A DNA stretch of 64,000 nucleotides, taken from contig JAAALK010000081.1 in NCBI GenBank assembly GCA_019279435.1, positions 28,146,724 to 28,210,723 of the forward strand, written 5' to 3'. Positions 45,189 to 56,039 of this stretch are shown here, piece by piece (position 1 is the stretch's first letter; each line of letters starts with the position of its first letter). Made by a program: the position numbers and the translations under genes. Origin of the DNA: Zizania palustris (lineage: Eukaryota > Streptophyta > Magnoliopsida > Poales > Poaceae). A model generated the notes under the pieces. That model ran no database searches and was not told the DNA's origin. It worked only from the letters and a program-made list of their open reading frames with translations.

Positions 45189-47701
45189 TGTAACAGCCCC
45201 AGAATTAAAAATAAAATAAAAATGAGGAAAATAAATTTTTGAATAAAAAGGAATTATTTAATTAAAGAAAAGGGTAAAAGAACCCAATTAAAGCAAAACA
45301 GGGGAAAATAATTCAAATCTGAAGCTAAAAAATTTATGGTGGAACCTAGAGGCCAAGAAATATTTTTGAGAATTTTTACAAAATTTTAGAAACAGTATTT
45401 CAAGCTTTACAAGAATATATGAATATCTAGAATTATTTTAATTGAAAAATGAATTTTTAAATACCTTTGGGCCGCAACCTTGAATTCCCCTCTCAAAACC
45501 TTTCGGCCCGGCCCAGTCCAACCGCTCTCGCTGATGGGTGGGACCTGCCTGTCGGTGCCATCCCCCCTCTCTCCTCTCCCACGCGTTCGGCCGGCCCACC
45601 TGGTAGCCACCGACGCCCCCCCCTCTGCCGCTGCCACGCCGGACCCGCTTGTCATCCCCTCTCTCCTTCGCGCACGCCCGCTGACTGGTGGGACCCACCT
45701 GTCAGTTCTGTCTTCCCCGATGGAAAGGGGGATCCCCTTCCATGCCGGTGCCCCCCCTTCCGATTTCAGTCGCCCAGATCCACCAAATTGTGCTCATACC
45801 GAAGCCGACCATCCTCCGGCGATCTCTTTCCCCTTTTCCCCACGTGCTTTCCATCGTATATGGCAAGGACCCGAGCGCATGGAAACCTCACCGGCGAGCT
45901 TTGGAAACCCCCTCGGTTTCCTCCTCTCGACTTTCCTTTTTCCCGCCGGTGACCCCTATTTAACCCCCCACAACGCCGCCGCACCCAGGCCACCCGAAAG
46001 AAGCCAAGCCCTAGCAAACCGAAGCACCCGCAACACATTTTTTCGCCGCCACCCCTGCTCTGTCTCCGGCGACAAATTTCGGCCACCGAAGAACCCCTCC
46101 GTCGCCCCCATCTACACCACTGTGACCCCCTTCATATCCATCACCCCAGCCTCGCCTCCGTTGGGCTGGATCACCTCCGAAACACCTCGCCACCATCAAT
46201 CCCAAAGAGCCTCGCCACCTCCTCTCGTCGCTGGGTCACCGCCGGTCACCTTTCTCCACCAACTCCAGTACGGTCATGACCCCCTCCCCCTCCTCTTTCC
46301 GTTTTTTCGAGAACTAGGGCGTAGGGCCCTCACCGCCGTAGCCACGCTCGCACCCGTGTGCCACCGTCGCCGGAGAAGAAGGGTACTTACCCCCTTCGCT
46401 ATGTGCCATGCCGGACGGAACCACAGCTACACGATCTACAATAAATGGCCGCGATTAGAACCCGAGATTGAGCGTCTAGATGCGTTTGACCACGGGTGAC
46501 CGGTATCATGCGATCTCGACCGTTGATGGTCACTTAAGTGCCCCGCCTCGCATCTGGCCGCCCGATCTGGATCGGACGGTCCAGATTGAACTGGCCCACG
46601 CGCACAGTGCTATAGGATGAAAGAATGAGTCGTAGATAGCTGGATTCTACTATATGTATTTCCCTGTTATTCTCGTCTCTAGACTCTGTTGGAGTTGGCT
46701 ATGTTATAAGTATGGTGGGTTCCGGGTGCAAGCTCGGGCATTGGTTCGTCGCACCCGGGGCACTGTAAGGACCGGTCTGCAGGATCCGTTACAAAGCACT
46801 TCCGTACTAACCACAAGTCTAGTGGGTAAGTCCTAACTGGAGGTATGGATCGTACCAACTTGGAACACCATAGTGGAGGGGTACAAGGGGCAAGCCTGCG
46901 GGTGACTTGTACCGACATGGCTCAAGGGGGGTATGGCGTGGCCCAAAGTGACTGGGAAACCATACGAAACCTATAAGAGGGTGTTATCGAATTGGTGCGT
47001 TCCATGCTGAAGGTTTTGGCACGAGCTTCTCATGACATGAGTCATTTAACACACTGCGGTGTGCGGAAAATGAGTGCCTTGTGGGTACAATAGTACACCT
47101 CTGATCAGAGTTATAAATCTTTTTGAAAAGCCGAGCCCACGGTAAAGGGCGGGTTGTGTGACCTCTCGCAGTTAGTTTACTATTATGTGAATGTATGTGA
47201 TATTCATTGCATGTAAGGACTGTTGAGCGAGGGTGGGTTGACTGTACCCCTCGAGTTAGAAGATGATGAAAGATGATGCATGACTCATGTTTACTTTTCT
47301 GCAATAATAACTTGATTACATTAATTGCTTTACAAATTGTGCTTTTCCGCAAAAGTAAGCCACTACCTTCCTTGTTATTACCTTGCATTATAATCGCATT
47401 CGGTGGCTTGCTGAGTACGATTGTACTCACCCCTGTTGACTTACACCACCAGAGGCAGTCTACTACGAGGAGGGCGAAGGTCTGGAGTAGCGACCTAGTC
47501 AAGGCACGAGACTGGAAGAAGGCGTTCATCTAGAGGATTTATTTTATTAGTTTCTCTTTATTTAACTCTTTTGTATTAATATGGTATACGAACCATGATT
47601 GATTGGCATATTGTACGCAGTCGTGTGATGAACATCTTGTATTTATTGATTTTCTATGGAATTTCAATAAATTCTCGGTTTTATTAAATCGGGGCATGAC
47701 A
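45189..47701 (+). repeat. 3' LTR of element E
   Basis: 2,513 bp, TGTAACAGCCCCAG to CGGGGCATGACA. Matches solo LTR D with the internal join GCGCACAGTG/CTATAGGATG at 46609/46610, where D has about 1,063 bp more. TATA-like TATTTAA is at 45957-45963. The 339-codon plus-strand ORF from 45480 is a proline-rich chance frame. It is followed by an extra A and GTACG, exactly as after D. Confidence 0.85.
45957..45963 (+). promoter_or_regulatory. TATA-like box of element E LTR
   Basis: TATTTAA in GACCCCTATTTAACCCCCC, followed about 50 bp later by the GC-rich leader. D has lost this region. Confidence 0.5.
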
Positions 47702-47702
47702 A

Positions 47703-48705
47703 GTACGTGCCCCCTTACGCCTGTGCCGTGTCGGATGGCCCCTTGACTGCACGATCGTCATCGAAGGGCTAAGATTAAATCCCTTCAAGATTTAATTCGG
47801 GCCCTTGATCTGGTCAAAGAGGTACGGGACCATCCGAGCCGTTGATTATAACTAAAATCTCTGGCTCAATCTCGTGCGTCCACGAGTACCGGTTCGATGT
47901 GTTTTAATCTGGACCGTCCATTTTCACTTAACCCCTCCCGCCTTGTGTCTGACCACTAGATCCAGATCCAACGGCCCTAGATTGATCGGTCCACGCGCAT
48001 AGTGACCCAGTCCACCGTGGGCCTGTCTCACCGTGGACTAAATCACATTTTCTGTTTAAATAAAATTCCAGAAAATGATTTAAACTTCCAAAATTCATAA
48101 CTTGCTCATTTTAACTCCAAATTTCACCATTCAAATTTTGTTAAATTCAGCATTTTATTCTCTACACATCAATACCATAAAAACAGTACTATGTCACTTT
48201 ATCCCAAAATATTATTATTAAATAAACAATTAAAAACCCCTTAGGGATAAATTGATAATTCATAAAATAAATTAGGAAACACCCCTAAACTTCAATCTTT
48301 AATAATTTTCAACATAACTTCAGAATAAAAGAGCTTAATTCCACTACTAAACCTCATAAAACTTGTATGCTTATGTTTTGTGTTATTTTATTTGTTTATT
48401 GAATGTTATGTTTACTTTTTTTCCGTATCGAGAAGACTACGAGTTCGTCGAGGAGCCGGAGTTTTACCCTGAGGTTCCTCCATCACCATTTGTTGATCAA
48501 GGCAAGTCACAACCCCATTTTGATCATCATTGAGCCCATGTTTTAATAAATTATCGCTATAACTCATAGGATAATATTGCATTAGTCAAATATCAAGCGC
48601 TACACTATATTTATTAGATTCCCGTCCTTGTGTGCAAACCCAAGCCATGCTTATTGAGCCTTAACTCCTTGTCACTCTACTATAATATATTATCTAGTGT
48701 CCAAT
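47703..48705 (+). repeat. C-type LTR fragment to the right of E
   Basis: Starts GTACGTGCCCCCTTACGCC and follows C's 3' LTR (39088-40084) to GTGTCCAAT, where J is inserted. Both the join to the preceding D/E-type LTR and the extra A are the same as at 39086/39088. Confidence 0.85.
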
Positions 48706-48706
48706 T

Positions 48707-48943
48707 GATGAGGACATCACTTCACATGATACACACATGGAGCCTCCACCTACAATTCAATTACAAGGACCAATCACACGCGCCCGTGCCCGTCGCTTGA
48801 ACCATGAGGTTAATTCTTTCCTTAGCAACTATGTTAATATTTGTTTGGATGGGATGCTACTGAATACTAGTGATATTTTATTGCTTAGGAACATGGGAGA
48901 TGGAATAGAAGAGCTGGAGTTGAAGACGGAGTCGCACGGATGA
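48707..48943 (+). pseudogene. Polyprotein C-terminus encoded in the J LTR
   Basis: Open from GAT at 48707 (DEDITSHDTHMEPPP) to TGA at 48941. Motif GPITRARARRLNHEVNSFL is the conserved C-terminal block seen in polyproteins of several chromoviruses. In this 5' LTR copy there is no upstream pol, so it is a non-coding relic of the overlap between pol and the 3' LTR. Confidence 0.65.
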
Positions 48944-49231
48944 CTTGAAGTCAAGAATTCGCTGGTTCGGACTACATCGACCACCATGCACCAAAATGGG
49001 CATAACTTCCTCATACGAAGTCCAATTGGCACGTTCTTGGACTTTTTGGAAATCTAAGGAGAAGACGGATCTTTTGCCGTTGGTTTCGTCTCATTTGAAT
49101 TCTCGAGTCGACCTGTGTATTTAAAACAGTCCTGCGTGACAGAACTGGGCCGTGTTGGCCCATAATCCGAGTCTGTACATCTTCTAGCCCACAGCCCAAG
49201 TCTGTACGCCTTCCATTGGCTGCCCACGCCC

Positions 49232-49238
49232 TATATAT
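49232..49238 (+). promoter_or_regulatory. TATA-like box of element J LTR
   Basis: TATATAT in ACGCCCTATATATTCACTCC, in a position suited to an LTR core promoter. Confidence 0.5.
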
Positions 49239-49617
49239 TCACTCCAGCCGCCTTTAGGGTTAGGTTTTGCTTTGTTTGCATCTACACTTGTGTGTTTAGA
49301 TCCCGCCTCTTTCACCGGACCGATTGGCTGCTGCATTGGCGTTTGTGAAACCTCACCTTATCATCGTTTGTCTTTGATTTGGCATTCGACTTGTATCCTT
49401 CCTGTTCTTGCTTGTGTTCTTGGGTTCGCTTGCAGGAATTAGCCTTCGTGGCGAGGTCAATCACGTCCTGCGTGGTTGATAACCAACGGAGACAGTGGTG
49501 TAACGATTGCAAGGTTTTGATCCGCCGGACCGGAGCCTTGGATCGCCAACGTCGAGATTCTCCACCAACCCAAGTTATCCCTACCTAACGGAAGATCGGG
49601 ACCAATCCCCCATCAGT

Positions 49618-49629
49618 TGGTATCAGAGC
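49618..49629 (+). other. Primer binding site, initiator-Met tRNA type (element J)
   Basis: TGGTATCAGAGC two bases after the LTR end. The leader that follows has no ORF of note. Confidence 0.78.
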
Positions 49630-50038
49630 AAAGGTTTCCTGTTAGGTAATCTCGATCTTCTTTTATTTTACCTAGAGTCCAGAAAAACCGCACCAAAAAA
49701 AATCCCCACCGAGAACCCCTTTGTGCCTTCGATTTTAATTTCAGTTTTTAACCTTGTTGAGTTTGTGTTCTTGGTCGAGTCTTGTTGCTGGTTTAGTAAT
49801 CCCTTTGTGTCATTTGAGTAGTAGTTGGTCTTGTGTCTCAAAAAATTCCCCACCCGAAAACCCCCCCTCCAGAACCCTACTCATTTTTCCACATCGAGTC
49901 TTTGTGACCCCCCTTCGGTAAAACAGGCATAACTTTTTGCTCGTTTGGCAGAAAAATCTGAAATTTTTTGAGCGTATTCCTGACCCAATTTGGGTGGGTA
50001 CCCTAACTGGGTACCCCTGTTAGCCCTCACCAGGAACA

Positions 50039-50220
50039 TGTAGGTGTTCTTCGGATCCGTGAATGGTGAGGGAGATGTCGTAGGGTCCGACGAATTCTTC
50101 CATGTACACTCCATGGAACTCGGGCTCAAAGAGGAACCCAAGGAAGGTGAGCATCATGCGAAGCTCCCTGACGAAGCCCTCGTAGTGGCGGCAGTAGCTG
50201 TGTACTTGGTAGACCGGCAT
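50039..50220 (-). pseudogene. ORF0 of element F, N-terminal part
   Basis: ATG at 50220 (MPVYQVHSYCRHYEGFVREL), matching G's ORF0 through about residue 60 (ISLTIHGSEEHL), then breaking into J's leader. The rest is at 42258-42757. Confidence 0.82.
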
Positions 50221-50344
50221 CTACAAAAACAACAAGTTGAAGAAAAGTGAGGAGAGGAACAAAGTTTATAAAGTAGGTTTTCGGGAAATAATTTTCTGCA
50301 GCTATTGGCTAGGCTGGTCTGTTTGGCTTCCTACAGTCAAGTTG

Positions 50345-50356
50345 GCTCTGATACCA
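50345..50356 (-). other. Primer binding site, initiator-Met tRNA type (element F)
   Basis: The minus strand reads TGGTATCAGAGC next to the LTR end. The leader from here to ORF0 is near-identical to that of G. Confidence 0.85.
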
Positions 50357-50359
50357 TCT

Positions 50360-53300
50360 TATGATGCCCCGATTTAACAAATCGGAACATTATTGAATTT
50401 CAAAAGAAAAACAATAATACAAGAGGTTCATCATGCGACACGTACATACGAGCAATCATCAGTGGTACGTAGACCACAATTATTACATAAGAGTAAACAT
50501 AAAATAAATAATTAAAAGCATGACGAACGCCCTCTTCAGGATCTTATTCTTGACTGGGTCGCTACTCCAGACCATCCTCGTAGTAGGCATCCTCTGAATG
50601 GTGTGTCCAATGGGTATGAGTACAAAGAGTACTCAACAAGCCACCGCAAATGCAAGTAATAATGCAAGATAATAACAAAGGAAGGATAATGGCTAAAAGT
50701 GCGGAAAAGTACATTTTCAGTTATTGCATTTAGTGTAGTCAAATTTTATCATGCGAAATAATAAACATGAACATCAATAATACCATCTAACTCGAGGAGT
50801 ACGTTTTCCCTCCTCGCACAACAGTCCTTACATGTCAAACCATCACGCACATTCATTCCAAAAGTAAACTAACTGTGGGATGTCACGCAACCCGCCCTTG
50901 ACCGTGGGCTCGGCTTTTCGAAAAGATTTATGACATTGATCAGAGGTGTACTACTGTACCCACAAGGCACGCACTCATCCCAAACACCAAAGCATAACAA
51001 GATGACCCATACCATGGGAACTCGTGCCAAAACCTCAGCATGAAATGCTCCAAGCGATAACCACCCGCTCTAGGATTCGCCGGCGCGCCGGGCTGCATCC
51101 CGGCTAACGTCGCACCCCCTTTTGCGCCACGTCAGTACAAGCCACCCGCAGGTGCTTCTTGACCCATCTCCAAGTGGTGGCCTCGGTTTGGAACACTCCA
51201 TACCTTAGTTAGGACTTACCCATTAGACTTGTGGTTAGTACGGAAGTGTATTGCAACGGATCCCGCAGACCGGTCCTTATAGTGCCCCGGGTGCTACCGA
51301 CCAATGCCCTAGCTTGCACCCGGAACCCACCATGCATACACTCTCAACCATAACTCTATCACCAACAGCACTCCAGAGATAAGAATAACGGGGATCATAT
51401 AATAGATTCCAATCTCTACGACTCATTTTTAATCATATAGCAATCGTGTCAATACATTGGACACTAACTAAAAATACTAATCATTTGGTGACAAGGAGTT
51501 TAGGCGAGATAGCATGGCTTGGGTTGCACATCAAGGTCGGGGGATCCTAAATAAATATATTGTAAGGGTTCCATTTGACTAATGCATGTATATCCTATGT
51601 GTTTTAGCGATAGTTTAATAAAACATGGGTTCAATATGCTCAAAAGTGTTGTTTGGTGACTTGCCTTGTTAAGCGAAAGGGGAGGGAGGAACTTCCGGGA
51701 AGTATTCCGGCCCCTCGGTGGTGTCGTAGTCTTTTTAACTTGAATAATAAATATAACATTCAATAAGCAATACAAAATCACACAACAAGCATAAAGGTTT
51801 TGCTTAGGTTAACTTAAGGAAAATAAAGGTGTTAAGTTTCTAAAATTCATTTTATGAATGTTTAAAAATGAATTATAATGAGATATGGTCCTTTATAAAA
51901 GAGATTTTAAATGTGAATAACCTTGTTTTATGTTTTCTAACTAATTTAAAGTAAGAGGTCCAGAGAAGACATAGTGGTTCTATTATATTGAGAGGAAATG
52001 AATAAATATGAATTTTTCTGAAATTTAAATAGTTAAATTTGTAATGTACCCTAAGGGCATTTGAATACTTTATTAAATAAGGATGAAACATTCAAAGTAA
52101 CATACTGTTTTTATTGCGTTAACATGTAGAGAATAAAATGTGCAAGATATGAAATTTAGAAGTTTAAAACTATTTCTGGAATTTAAATTAAATCCCAAAA
52201 CAGATCCAACCCACGAGGGCGAGGTGGGGCGTTAAGTTGCGATCAACGGCCCACAGCGCTCTATACCCCTTTGACCAGATGGACGGGTGAGATTAAATGG
52301 CACAAGGATTCTGATCTACGCCGTTGGATCGAGATCATGCGGTCAGGATAGAATCCGGCACGGCACGCGTCGGGAGGGGTAAAGTACCCATCTTCCTCGA
52401 CTCCGGTGGTACGACGGTGAGCGATTCTGGCGACGGCGAGGGCTACCCGGCCTAACTAGGGCTAAAAACGGAAAGAGGGAACTATGGGGAACAAGAGGGT
52501 ACCATTGCGGTGGTCCGAGGTCGACGGGGCGTGGCCGGCGATGAGGAGAGGTGGCGAAGTCGTTCAGGTCCTTGTCGGCGATGGGGATCCGACGGGGTTC
52601 GTCGTCGGCGGAGGGATGGCCGAGGTCGGTGAGGCGGTGGCGGTCACGGAGGTGCGGTCGGCGAGGACGGAGAGGGTCTCCGGTGATGGCGAGCGGTGAC
52701 TGGAGTGCGGGCAGCGGCGTGGCGCGAAAAACTGAAGTGTGAGTGTTTTATTCGTTCTCGTAGTGAGTGAGCGTGGGGGGTCAAACGCGGACGGCCAGGG
52801 GGTTTAAATAAGGTCACCGGCGGGGGCAGAGGGGGGCGCAATCGGGGGAGAACCGAAATTAAAATGGCCTTAACGCCGGCGAGCTCGCGTGTGTGGGAAT
52901 ACATTGAACCTAGACGCGATTCAGCTGGGTTTAAAGGGGGAAACGGTCGACGCGTTGAGGGGGATTCATTGCCGGTAACAGATTAAAGGGAGGGGGCCGG
53001 CGGGGGCAGATCTGAGGCGAAATTAGGGCTTCGGCCGGCGAGGGGGGGGATTTGGGGGCGGATCCCGTGGGGAAGATGGATCTGACAGACGGGGGCCACA
53101 CGCTAGTGAGCGCGAGTGAACGGGGTGGCGATTGATGGGTGGGGTCGGGCTCGGCCGAGAGAGGGAGCCGGTTGGCGCCGACAGGTGGGGTCGGGCGGTC
53201 AGGCACGGAGAGCAGAGGGTCTCTGATGGGTGGGACCCATTGGTCAGTCGGGGTGCGCGGGGATGTGTGGGCTGGGCTGGCCGGGGGAGAGAGAAAGGGA

Positions 53301-53589
53301 GGGGGAGGGCCCGTTACTGTTTAAATGTTTTTCTGAATAAAAATAATTACAGAAATAGATTTAAAATATTTGGGCTATTCCAAGGGTGATAAAAATTTGT
53401 AAAAATTCTCAAAAATATATTTTGGTCTTGGAAACTCATACAAAATTTTCTAGCCTCTGGTTTGGCCATTTCATCTAGGTTCTAGTTCAAAAAGATTAAG
53501 GAGGGCATTAAAGGTATTTCCAAAATAAATAATTCCAGGAAAATAGATTAAATGATATTTTTATTTCCTTGAAAATTTGGGGTGTGACA
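50360..53589 (-). repeat. 5' LTR of element F
   Basis: 3,230 bp; on the minus strand it starts TGTCACACCCC (53589) and ends GGGCATCATA (50360), a mutated form of the usual TGACA end. Similar throughout to the LTR of G. GC-rich in 52200-53310; TATA-like TATTTAAA (minus) at 52803-52809. The right edge sits in H's integrase. Confidence 0.84.
52803..52809 (-). promoter_or_regulatory. TATA-like box of element F LTR
   Basis: The minus strand reads TATTTAA in GACCTTATTTAAACCCCC, at the same relative position as the boxes in G and E. Confidence 0.45.
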
Positions 53590-54480
53590 GGTTTAGACTT
53601 CATCGGCCAGATTCACCCTCCTTCCTCAAAAGGGCATCGGTTCGTATTGATGGCGACGGATTACTTCACTAAATGGACCGACGTCGTACCTCTCAAGAAC
53701 ATGACTCACAATGAGGTACGTGATTTTATTTTGAAGCACATCATACATAGATTCTGCATTCCTCAGACTCTTACTACAGATCAAGGTAGTTCATTTGTCT
53801 CTAGAGAAGTAAGGGACTTCGCCGAATACTATGGTATTAAGTTGATAAACTCTTCACCTTACTATGCTCAGGCCAATGGTCAGGCTGAGTCTAGTAATAA
53901 AACCGTTATTAAGCTTATTAAGAAGAAAATTGAAGAGTTTCCTAAAAGGTGGCATGAAGTGCTTTCCGAGGCGCTATGGGCTTGTAGAATTGCAAAGCAC
54001 AGTGCTACCAAGGTCAGTCCATACGAGTTGGTATATGGACAAGAGGCCGTTCTGCCTGTAGAGGTAGATCTTGGCTCCTTAAGAGTGTTAAAGCAAGATG
54101 GCTTATCGGTCGACGAGTATGAAACTCTTCTAAAGGATAATCTAGAGGAAGTGACTGATAAGAGACTAAGGGCTTTAGAAGCCATAGAAGTAGACAAGAA
54201 AAGAGTAGCTAAAGCCTACAATAAAAAGGTTAAGCCAAAATTGTTTCAAATAAGAGACATGGTGTGGAAAACGATTTTACCCTTAGGCACGAAGAGTCCC
54301 AAGTTTGGTAAATGGTCACCTAGTTGGGAAGGTCCTTTTAAGATAGCTGAAATCGCTCCCGGCAACGCATACGTGTTGGAATCCCTCTAGGGAGAACGGT
54401 TTCAAAGAGCTTTGAATGGTAGGTACTTGAAAAGGTATTTCCAAAGTGTGTGGCAAACATCATAAAAATGTCGAAAAGCT
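53590..54480 (+). pseudogene. pol: Integrase of element H, C-terminal two thirds
   Basis: Enters at the first catalytic Asp (GLDFIGQIHPPSSKGHRF), with Asp (TTDQGSSFVS) and Glu (ANGQAESSNK) following, then KVSPYELVYGQEAVLPVEV and the C-terminal WSPSWEGPFKIAEI. TAG at 54388 interrupts, and coding resumes after it (RALNGRYLKRYFQSVW). The pattern is that of Tat-type (Ogre/Retand-like) integrases without a chromodomain. Cut at 53589 by F. Confidence 0.85.
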
Positions 54481-54551
54481 GATATGGATGGTATCGTCTT
54501 CATCCCATTGTGCTTTTAGTTCACTCAGTTCACTAAAAGGTAGGGGGCATG

Positions 54552-55781
54552 TGTTGATAGTAAAAAATGGCATTAGTGGCTAGATTAGCAAAATATAAAT
54601 TTTGGTGGTTTGGGCCGAAAATACACATGTCCATGGTCCGTCTGAAGCCCTATAGGGCTGAAGTCCATTGAGCTATGAACTCCGAAAGCCTCTAGCTAGC
54701 CCATGGGCTTCGGTCGGGAAGCCTTCGGAGGCTCATGCCGCTGAAGCTTCGGCCCGAGGAGCAGGCCTCAATGGGTCTGGCCGAAGCCCACTTCGGTAGA
54801 GATAGAGTTGTATGCGTTTCCGGCTCAGTTTTTATCTCTATCCGGCTGGGTTAATAGCATATTAGATCAGAGATTAAGCCCCTATAAATAGAGAGGCAAG
54901 GCCGGCGTAGTGGCCCCCAACTCAAACCAAACATAAGCTCTATGCTTTGATTGTATTTACTTTACATTTATTTTCCTGTACCTCTTTGTGGGTTTGCCTG
55001 GAAGCCCTCCGTCAGCCACTACGGAGCAGTGGTAACCCTTGTTACTTCGCCTGTGAAGTATCCGCTAATCTGCGTAACAGATTGCTACCTTCGCTATTAG
55101 TGCAACACTTAGCAAAATTTGGTCCTCAGGCCGAATTGGTATTTCAAATTATCTTTGTTGCAGGTTCCTACGTCCGGAGCTACTTCGTCGGAGGTGTCCG
55201 GAGCTGAGAGATCAGTTTCGGAGGTCACCATGACACCCTTCGGTGGGACTGCAGGCTCTGGCAACAAGCTTCGCCAACATACTTCATCACAACGGGCTTT
55301 GCCATGACCACACTCCGCATCAGACGAAGTTGCGCTCGTGTGTAGCCCTCGCGTTATTATTCCGTAGTTTGTTGTACCAGAGATCTCGCACTGAACCCCG
55401 CTGTTCGAAGGTGATCATCGCGTTCAGATCCGTTCGGAGTCCATCTTCGGCCGGATCGGTCCGAACGCCGAAGCACCCTTCGGCGGAGTACTTCGCACTA
55501 GATGCCGAAGGTACACTTTAGTGACCCCTTCGCATCAGACTTCGAACCAGACGGGCTCCGACTGGTTTGCTGATTTTATTCTATTTAAGTACATTTCTTT
55601 CGGCTAATTGGGTTATTTTTGTGTAATATGATTGCCTGGCGACTCCAACCCCCTTATCACGACTAAGGGTAGTCGGAACGCGACGTCGGTGTTACGTCAC
55701 GCTTAGGCTTGTCCCTAAGTATCCGTGCACTTTTGGATCGTCGAACTGACCCAAGTGTGCGGGCACGTTTCTGTGTCAACA
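54552..55781 (+). repeat. 3' LTR of element H
   Basis: 1,230 bp with inverted ends TGTTGA...TCAACA. TATA box TATAAATA at 54883-54890. Many CTTCGG/CCGAAG words. Short ORFs inside are not conserved with anything else here. Confidence 0.8.
54883..54890 (+). promoter_or_regulatory. TATA box of element H LTR
   Basis: TATAAATA in GCCCCTATAAATAGAGAGG, a canonical plant core promoter, close to the middle of the LTR's first half. Confidence 0.7.
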
Positions 55782-55800
55782 CCTCTTTTGAGTGGTCTCC

Positions 55801-55863
55801 TATTTTTGAGAGCCGAGTAGAGGCCTGCTGGACTTCATTTTTTCTCGCGGGCTCTCAAAAATA
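55801..55863. repeat. Hairpin with 14-bp perfect arms
   Basis: TATTTTTGAGAGCC (55801-55814) and GGCTCTCAAAAATA (55850-55863) are exact reverse complements around a 35-base loop. It could be a tiny inverted-repeat element; no coding context is seen. Confidence 0.75.
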
Positions 55864-56039
55864 TAACTTTGAGGACCTGAGTAGGGGTTCCGTTGGAGTT
55901 GCTCTTATGAAACCATGTTACGTAGGTAATGAATTTTCTGTGATGAATTTTTTGTGATGTGCTCTGGATGTTGCATATGTTAATTGGTTGCCAAATTTAG
56001 GAAGCAGCCGAAAAATTATTATTTTTTGAAATGACCATA

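Larger units (their letters stand above)
42909..47701 (+). mobile_element. Element E: gag-only Tekay-like element, 5' LTR missing
   Basis: Contains a short leader, ORF0 (42964-43781), gag (43987-45115), about 75 bp of 3' sequence with the usual CTCGAGGACGAGATTCTTTGTAAGGGGGATAGGAT end, and a complete 3' LTR. No protease, RT, RNase H or integrase lies between gag and the LTR. This is the layout described for TR-GAG (non-autonomous gag-bearing) plant elements. The 5' LTR and primer site are lost at the junction with the scrap at 42908. Confidence 0.78.
48706..49615 (+). repeat. LTR of element J
   Basis: TGATGAGGACATCAC to CCCCCATCA. TATA-like CTATATATTC at 49231-49240 is followed by an AGGGTTAGG leader motif. 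The primer site follows at once. Confidence 0.68.
48706..50038 (+). mobile_element. Element J: CRM-like chromovirus, 5' end only
   Basis: A 910-bp LTR with matching ends TGATG...CATCA (48706-49615), an iMet-type primer site, and about 410 bp of leader (49630-50038) that breaks into F's ORF0. Just left of it is CCAAT (48701-48705), the expected left target copy; the other end is lost. A polyprotein C-terminus is encoded within the LTR, as known for CRM-clade elements, in which pol runs into the 3' LTR. The clade call is tentative. If right, it hints at a centromere-near location. Confidence 0.6.
4453..53589 (-). mobile_element. Element F: Tekay-like chromovirus, broken up by later insertions
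   Basis: F inserted into the integrase of H (junction 53589/53590) and runs leftward out of the window. Its parts, in its own 5'-to-3' order, are: 5' LTR 50360-53589, primer site 50345-50356, ORF0 start 50039-50220, ORF0 end 42258-42757, gag 41196-42143, gag end/PR/RT 14089-15293, RT/RNase H 6581-6978, RNase H 4453-4500. Everything between these pieces arrived later. Continuity is shown by target duplications at the breaks (ATCGG/ATTGG, GACGG/AACGG, GCGAG) and by reading frames that resume across them. The rest of pol and the 3' LTR lie left of the window. Confidence 0.8.
53590..55781 (+). mobile_element. Element H: Tat-like Ty3/gypsy, 3' end
   Basis: The oldest layer of the nest: integrase from its catalytic core onward, a short 3' region, a polypurine stretch (AAAAGGTAGGGGGCATG) and a complete 3' LTR. 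The 5' part must lie left of the window, beyond F. The right flank is CCTCT (55782-55786), for comparison with a left target copy outside. Confidence 0.78.

Noticed and set aside
45480..46499. 339-codon plus-strand ORF, and similar long ORFs at 35919-36808 and 60541-61367
   Set aside because: They lie in the GC-rich, CpG-rich cores of LTRs, are proline/arginine/serine-rich on both strands, and do not keep their frame between the D and E copies.
48706..50038. J as a one-LTR circle or tandem element (pol end, LTR, primer site in a row)
   Set aside because: The coding stretch starts exactly at the TGATG LTR end, so it lies inside the LTR as in CRM-type elements; no circular form is needed.
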